Shown piece after piece: positions 50,843 through 54,794 of a stretch of 54,794 bases of DNA. The notes under the pieces are model-generated. The model searched no databases and was not told where the DNA came from. It saw only the letters and a program-made list of their open reading frames with translations. Made by a program: the position numbers and the translations under genes. The first letter of the stretch is position 1, and each line of letters opens with the position of its first letter. The stretch lies in contig JAILGA010000033.1 of NCBI GenBank assembly GCA_024697225.1, positions 1 through 54,794 of the forward strand, read 5' to 3'. This stretch comes from Lachnospiraceae bacterium. Its GTDB lineage: Bacteria; Bacillota; Clostridia; Lachnospirales; Lachnospiraceae.

Positions 50843-53095
50843 TCATCTGTTCTCATGCACGTATATCTGCACTCTGCTCTGGATTATCTTTGCGACCTCC
50901 TCTGCACTCTTCTGTCCTTCGAAAAACGCGGCGGATTCCTCCGTTATTATATCAGTTACCGTATTGTTTATGTATACCCGTCTGTCGCAGGAGGACAGAA
51001 AATCCGTCACCCTCTCCACTTCATCCTCCGACAGCGGCGGAATCTCAACCTCCTGGCCGGATATCCACATAGTGTTGGGATACTCGATCTTCTCACCGTC
51101 CTCGTCTATATAGAATTCCTTCTCCATGCTCTTTTGCCCGAGGTTTCTGAGACTGTCCATACGCACCGGGAAGCCCCAGTTCAGTTTGTCCTGATAGTCC
51201 TCGCTCAAAAACATCCTGATGAAATCCCACACGGCCTCCTTGTGAGCGGAGGTCGAAGTCATGGCAAGCTGTATCTGCGGCATGATCATCGAACCGCTCC
51301 TCTCATACCCGGGAATACCCGGCATTGCTATCTCTCTGCCAAAATACCCGTATCTGCAGTTCGCATAATCCTTGTAATTGCTGAAGCCGTACAACAGGAC
51401 AACGGAATTGCCCTCTCTGTAAGCCTTCTGCTGATCCATGTAAGCATCATCCGCGATCTTTTCCGGGAACAACTTCACAAGATTCAGCAGCTCGATAAAC
51501 CCCGGTGAATCAAACGCACATTTCCCGGTAGAGAGATCCACATACTCGGCTCCCTGGATATACAGCAGCAGCGAAAACAGATTCTCCCTGGTCATCGCTC
51601 CGAAGCTGTTCCTTATATCAAGCCCCCTGCTCTCACAGATGGCGGCCAGATCTCTCATTGTGAGCCTGTTGGTATTACCGGTGAGATCCGTTCCGGTGAT
51701 CCCTGTATATACCATAAAAGAAGGTATCAGCTGATACAGCCTGCCGTCTATCCTGTAGGCCTCGAACACATTGTCCAGAAGCTTTGTGTGTCCTAATTCT
51801 TCATCGTTCTCAAGATATGGTGTAAGATCCTCCAGTATTCCCTTTCCGATAAAACTCTCCACCGGCATCTCATTGTCGATCACCAGAATATCCGGAATAT
51901 ATCCGGAAACGATATCAGTATTCAGTTTCTTATATGGGTACTCCCAATCCCCGTCTGTATTGTACGATGCATAATCAACCAGGCGTATCCTGTATCTGTC
52001 GCTGTTTTCGTTAAAGCTGACTATCCTGCGCACCACCTCGGAATTGGCATATACACAGGAAAGTGTGATCTCTTCCTTGCTCTTTGCCTCGGAAGGCGGC
52101 ACACGGCTTATCAGCTTGACCGCAGAGTTATATCCGTCATCGCCGTTACTTGAATATGCGATCACCAGCCGCCCGTCTTCCGTCTCGGCTATTCCGGACA
52201 GATCATCCGCCAGTATATCAGAGGCCAGCAGATCACAGACCTTATCCGTGCGCGAAGACCCGAGATCATAGCAGTAAATGCCTTTATTACAGAAATAGTA
52301 TATATCATGGCTAAGTCCCGGAAATATGGCGCTGGAATTCATGTTATCCGGTATCTCCGAAAGATCGGTCAGCGTTCCGTCAGAGATATCCACTTTCTTC
52401 AATACATATCCGGTCCCGTCTATCCACGCCGACAGAAGCACCGTGCCGTCCCTGAGCCTGCACAACAGCGCATCATAGCAGGTCTGCCCCAGTTCATGGA
52501 TTTTTTGCTTTTTTCCGGAGGCCTGGTCAAAAGAAAAGATATTCTCACCGTCACACCCCAAAAGCTTCCCGCCGCCGACATAGACCACACTGCCGATGTT
52601 TGTATAATCCTCTTCCGGCTCACCGTCTTTAAGATCATAGCTTTCCGACAGCTCGCCCGTCGAAGAAAATCTCAGAAGATAGTTCGACGAGGACTCCTCC
52701 CCTGTCTCTTCGTCATAGCTATAGCAGTTCTCCAATGCGAAAACTTCGTCATTTTCGCCGGGACAGACTCCGTACAGCATTCCGTCGGGATTGTCGGGAT
52801 CGGAAAAGGGTACAGAGACGGTCTCTTCACCTGCTGCGTCATATTTCACAAGAAACGTGCCGTATTCCTCTTCCCCGTTTCTTACCGCGACCGTACAGAT
52901 CCTGCCGTTCAAAGAAAAGAGCGAGTTCACCTCTACGCTCTCCTCGCCCTCCGGAAGTATCGTTTTGTCTACCCTGTACAGATACTCTGAACCGTTTTCT
53001 TCAAGCAGCGACTTCTCCCTGCTCCCGCACGAAGATAAAACAAGCAAGCCTGTCAGGAGTAATAAAACAGGATAGACCGCCCGCAATGCTCTCAT
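50843..53095 (-). CDS. Lipoprotein: beta-propeller-like region fused to an ABC solute-binding domain
   Basis: 750 residues from ATG 53095. Signal peptide with lipobox LSSC, lipid Cys 23. Residues about 40-340 contain repeated beta-rich segments with aromatic and Gly ends (YGTFLVKYDAAG, NYLLRFSSTG, GTGYVLKKVDISDG), like propeller blades. From about 350 on is an extracellular solute-binding (SBP family 1-like) domain, with the PDILVIDNE hinge, FSLLLYIQGAEY, VVLLYGF and KEAVWDFIRMFLSEDYQ. Substrate is probably a sugar, judging by the downstream alpha-galactosidase, but no permease genes are near. Start could also be TTG 53110. Confidence 0.82.
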   Translation of the reverse strand: MRALRAVYPVLLLLTGLLVLSSCGSREKSLLEENGSEYLYRVDKTILPEGEESVEVNSLFSLNGRICTVAVRNGEEEYGTFLVKYDAAGEETVSVPFSDPDNPDGMLYGVCPGENDEVFALENCYSYDEETGEESSSNYLLRFSSTGELSESYDLKDGEPEEDYTNIGSVVYVGGGKLLGCDGENIFSFDQASGKKQKIHELGQTCYDALLCRLRDGTVLLSAWIDGTGYVLKKVDISDGTLTDLSEIPDNMNSSAIFPGLSHDIYYFCNKGIYCYDLGSSRTDKVCDLLASDILADDLSGIAETEDGRLVIAYSSNGDDGYNSAVKLISRVPPSEAKSKEEITLSCVYANSEVVRRIVSFNENSDRYRIRLVDYASYNTDGDWEYPYKKLNTDIVSGYIPDILVIDNEMPVESFIGKGILEDLTPYLENDEELGHTKLLDNVFEAYRIDGRLYQLIPSFMVYTGITGTDLTGNTNRLTMRDLAAICESRGLDIRNSFGAMTRENLFSLLLYIQGAEYVDLSTGKCAFDSPGFIELLNLVKLFPEKIADDAYMDQQKAYREGNSVVLLYGFSNYKDYANCRYGYFGREIAMPGIPGYERSGSMIMPQIQLAMTSTSAHKEAVWDFIRMFLSEDYQDKLNWGFPVRMDSLRNLGQKSMEKEFYIDEDGEKIEYPNTMWISGQEVEIPPLSEDEVERVTDFLSSCDRRVYINNTVTDIITEESAAFFEGQKSAEEVAKIIQSRVQIYVHENR

Positions 53096-53102
53096 GACGC
53101 GG

Positions 53103-53774
53103 TCATGCAAGCATCAGACGCATAAAGTCATATACCAGATCCGGCATATTGACAATTATGTTGAAGATAAAGTGTACAAAAAGCGGGACATAGATATTCC
53201 TGGTGACGCTGTACGATACCACAAGAGGAACAGAGATAAGAACCGCTTCCAGGATACCCAGCGGGGTATAGCTTCTGGTTACGGCTTCCAGCACAAATCC
53301 TGCCAGGATCGTCACAAACATAAGCCGGTTGTCGGAAAACCGTATAACAGCCTTTCTGTAAAAGAGTTCCTCTGCCAGCGGCTGAAGGATTATCACCGTC
53401 AGGGCGAGGATGATCATCCCGGGTATGCTGCTTGAATACGCCAGAGGCATCATTATCTTCTGATGACCGGCGAACAGATTGAAGGCTGCGAATCTCGATA
53501 ACGCCCTGCAAAGAGCCATGCCGGCAGATGTGATCAGAACCGGAAGGATAAAATCCTTAAAGCTCATAAAACTCGTAAAGAACTTCTTAATGGAGAGTTC
53601 TTTACGATAATAGATCACTATACCCAGATAGAAAATGAACATAAAATAAAGCGTAAGTCCGAAATGACGTCTGTCATCCCTTAAGACCACGGCCAAAGTA
53701 CAGAGAACAAAGATCGCTTCCCATACAAGCGGGATTATGAGTCTGTTAGACTTTTTTTCCACATCTGAATGCAT
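53103..53774 (-). CDS. CPBP family intramembrane glutamic protease
   Basis: 223 residues, about six to seven helices. The family motifs are visible: EELFYRKAVIRF (EExxxR) near residue 137 and VPLFVHFIFNII (HxxxN-type) near 200. Bacterial members process membrane proteins or peptides; role here unknown. ATG 53774 is two bases from the predicted transcription start, so it may be leaderless. The stop overlaps or abuts the start of the solute-binding protein gene, so these two and GH36 probably form one transcript. Confidence 0.85.
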   Translation of the reverse strand: MHSDVEKKSNRLIIPLVWEAIFVLCTLAVVLRDDRRHFGLTLYFMFIFYLGIVIYYRKELSIKKFFTSFMSFKDFILPVLITSAGMALCRALSRFAAFNLFAGHQKIMMPLAYSSSIPGMIILALTVIILQPLAEELFYRKAVIRFSDNRLMFVTILAGFVLEAVTRSYTPLGILEAVLISVPLVVSYSVTRNIYVPLFVHFIFNIIVNMPDLVYDFMRLMLA

Positions 53775-53782
53775 ACTCAATC

Positions 53783-53810
53783 AGTATAGCACCACACCGG
53801 CTCTTGTCAA
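53783..53810 (-). promoter_or_regulatory. Promoter of the CPBP-SBP-GH36 unit
   Basis: TTGACA (53810-53805), 16-base spacer and TATACT (53788-53783) on the minus strand. Expected +1 near 53776, with ATG at 53774. Confidence 0.72.
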
Positions 53811-53815
53811 TATTA

Positions 53816-54556
53816 TCAGTATATGGCGGATGCGGCGACAAATTCCTTTCCCTGATCCGTGGAGGGCTCTGAAAAGAACTTTTCGCAGGATACATCTTCG
53901 GCGATCCGTCCGCCTTCCATAAAAAGAACCCTGTTCGCAGCCTCCCTGGCAAATCCCAGTTCATGGGTCACGACAAGCATCGTCATGCCATCCCGCACCA
54001 GATCGCGCATCACGGAGAGTACTTCACCGGTAAGTCCGGGATCCAGAGCGCTGGTAGGTTCATCAAAGTACATGATCTCGGGCGAGAGCGCGAGAGCCCT
54101 TGCTATAGCGGTTCTCTGCTTCTGTCCTCCCGAGAGTTTTATCGGATAATCATCTCTCTTATCCTCAAGGCCCACCCTTTTAAGAGCTTCAAGGGCAATC
54201 TCTTCAGCCTTGTCCTTCGGCATCTTTCTGCCGGTGATAAGGCCTTCAGTCACATTCCCGAGCACCGTCCGGTTAAGGAACAGATTGAACTCCTGGAAGA
54301 CAAAGCCTGTCTTTTTTCTCACCAGAGCAGACTGTTTCCTGTCAATGCTTCCCAGATCATACTCTGTATCGTCTATCACAAGTCTGCCGCTGTCGGGCTT
54401 TTCAAGAAGATTAAGGCACCTGAGTAGCGTGGTCTTCCCGACGCCGCTCTGCCCCAGGATCGCCATGCAATCACCTTTTTCGACCGAAAAAGACACATCG
54501 TCCAGCACTTTTTTTCCGTCAAACTGCTTATTCAGATTTCTCACATCGATAAGCAT
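53816..54556 (-). CDS. Polar amino-acid ABC transporter ATP-binding protein
   Basis: 246 residues, GlnQ/HisP type. Walker A GQSGVGKTT near residue 34, Q-loop VFQEFNLF, signature LSGGQKQRTAIARAL, Walker B IMYFDEPTSALDP, switch His VVTHELGFA. It follows the permease gene by six bases. The substrate-binding protein is probably further upstream, outside the window. Confidence 0.94.
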   Translation of the reverse strand: MLIDVRNLNKQFDGKKVLDDVSFSVEKGDCMAILGQSGVGKTTLLRCLNLLEKPDSGRLVIDDTEYDLGSIDRKQSALVRKKTGFVFQEFNLFLNRTVLGNVTEGLITGRKMPKDKAEEIALEALKRVGLEDKRDDYPIKLSGGQKQRTAIARALALSPEIMYFDEPTSALDPGLTGEVLSVMRDLVRDGMTMLVVTHELGFAREAANRVLFMEGGRIAEDVSCEKFFSEPSTDQGKEFVAASAIY

Positions 54557-54562
54557 ACAGCG

Positions 54563-54794
54563 TCATCTCCCCGCAGTCCCGGCCATATAAGCGCCAAGCT
54601 TCGTTTCCCCGAGCTTCTGAAGTCTTGTGAGGACCGTGCAGAAGATCAGATAGATAAGACCGACCTCAAGGTAAAGCGCCAAAGGTTCATAGGTTCTCGC
54701 CACAATCCTCTGGGCTGACATGAACATCTCAGCCACTGTTATATTGGCAGCAAGAGATGTGTCTTTTACCATTGCGATAAGCGAATTGGAGAGA
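54563..54794 (-). CDS. Amino-acid ABC transporter permease (C-terminal part)
   Basis: Partial: the frame runs in from the right edge (SNSLIAMVKDTSLAANITVA) and ends at 54563. The NSLIAxVKDTSLA segment is typical of HisM/GlnP permeases; a last hydrophobic helix (LALYLEVGLIYLIFCTVLT) follows. The EAA loop and most helices lie outside the window. Confidence 0.88.
   Translation of the reverse strand, partial: LSNSLIAMVKDTSLAANITVAEMFMSAQRIVARTYEPLALYLEVGLIYLIFCTVLTRLQKLGETKLGAYMAGTAGR

Overview
The window looks like the chromosome of an anaerobic Clostridia member, most likely Lachnospiraceae. This is inferred from gene content: an ispH-rpsA neighbourhood, a gap-pgk-tpi operon, DUF4317 and DUF5722 proteins, a probable Re-type citrate synthase beside a NADP isocitrate dehydrogenase, paired GGDEF and HD-GYP proteins, and strong GGAGG ribosome-binding sites. 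Base composition is moderate (near half G+C by eye). I found no rRNA, tRNA, CRISPR array, prophage or transposase. Most genes are on the minus strand.

Layout. 1-3.5 kb (minus): TetR regulator, BaiN-like flavoprotein, cmk, ispH and the first codons of an S1-domain protein, behind a promoter that carries a palindromic operator. 3.6-6.9 kb (minus): gapA-pgk-tpiA with a promoter and a terminator. 7-11.7 kb (minus): a tightly packed accessory operon of a sigma-70 factor, a membrane transglutaminase, a type II secretion/type IV pilus F protein and four small membrane-anchored pilin-like proteins. 11.8-13.9 kb (plus): mnmA, a palindromic repeat region and a PHP-family histidinol-phosphatase. 13.9-18.8 kb (minus): DUF4317 protein and a heterodimeric ABC exporter. 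18.8-20.4 kb: a secreted DUF5722 protein. 20.6-24.8 kb (plus): trpS, glgA and a MOP-family flippase. 24.8-35 kb (minus): DUF349 protein with an acidic tandem repeat, orphan barstar, transglutaminase lipoprotein, purine permease, carB and a GPH sugar symporter. 35.2-37.1 kb (plus): an ABC-F ATPase. 37.1-53.8 kb (minus): the citrate synthase/icd pair, an rRNA pseudouridine synthase, PseF, a YfcC transporter, c-di-GMP enzymes, NUDIX and ACT proteins, a GH36 alpha-galactosidase, a lipoprotein solute-binding protein and a CPBP protease. The right edge holds an amino-acid ABC transporter ATPase and part of its permease.

How the genes fit together. Housekeeping blocks (glycolysis, isoprenoid/nucleotide synthesis, translation, carbamoyl phosphate, 2-oxoglutarate supply) alternate with cell-surface functions. 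The least conventional part is the sigma/transglutaminase/F-protein/pilin operon, which has a secretion platform component and pilin-like subunits but no ATPase or prepilin peptidase nearby. Its transglutaminase has the topology of a membrane anti-sigma factor, so a self-regulated surface-pilus system is possible; this is a hypothesis. A second noteworthy structure is a 58-bp palindromic repeat found twice (55/58 identical). At the second site its sequence also forms the last codons of mnmA and sits between 22-bp direct repeats. Two genes (ABC-F and CPBP protease) and one short upstream ORF start within a few bases of their predicted transcription starts, so they may be read from leaderless mRNAs.
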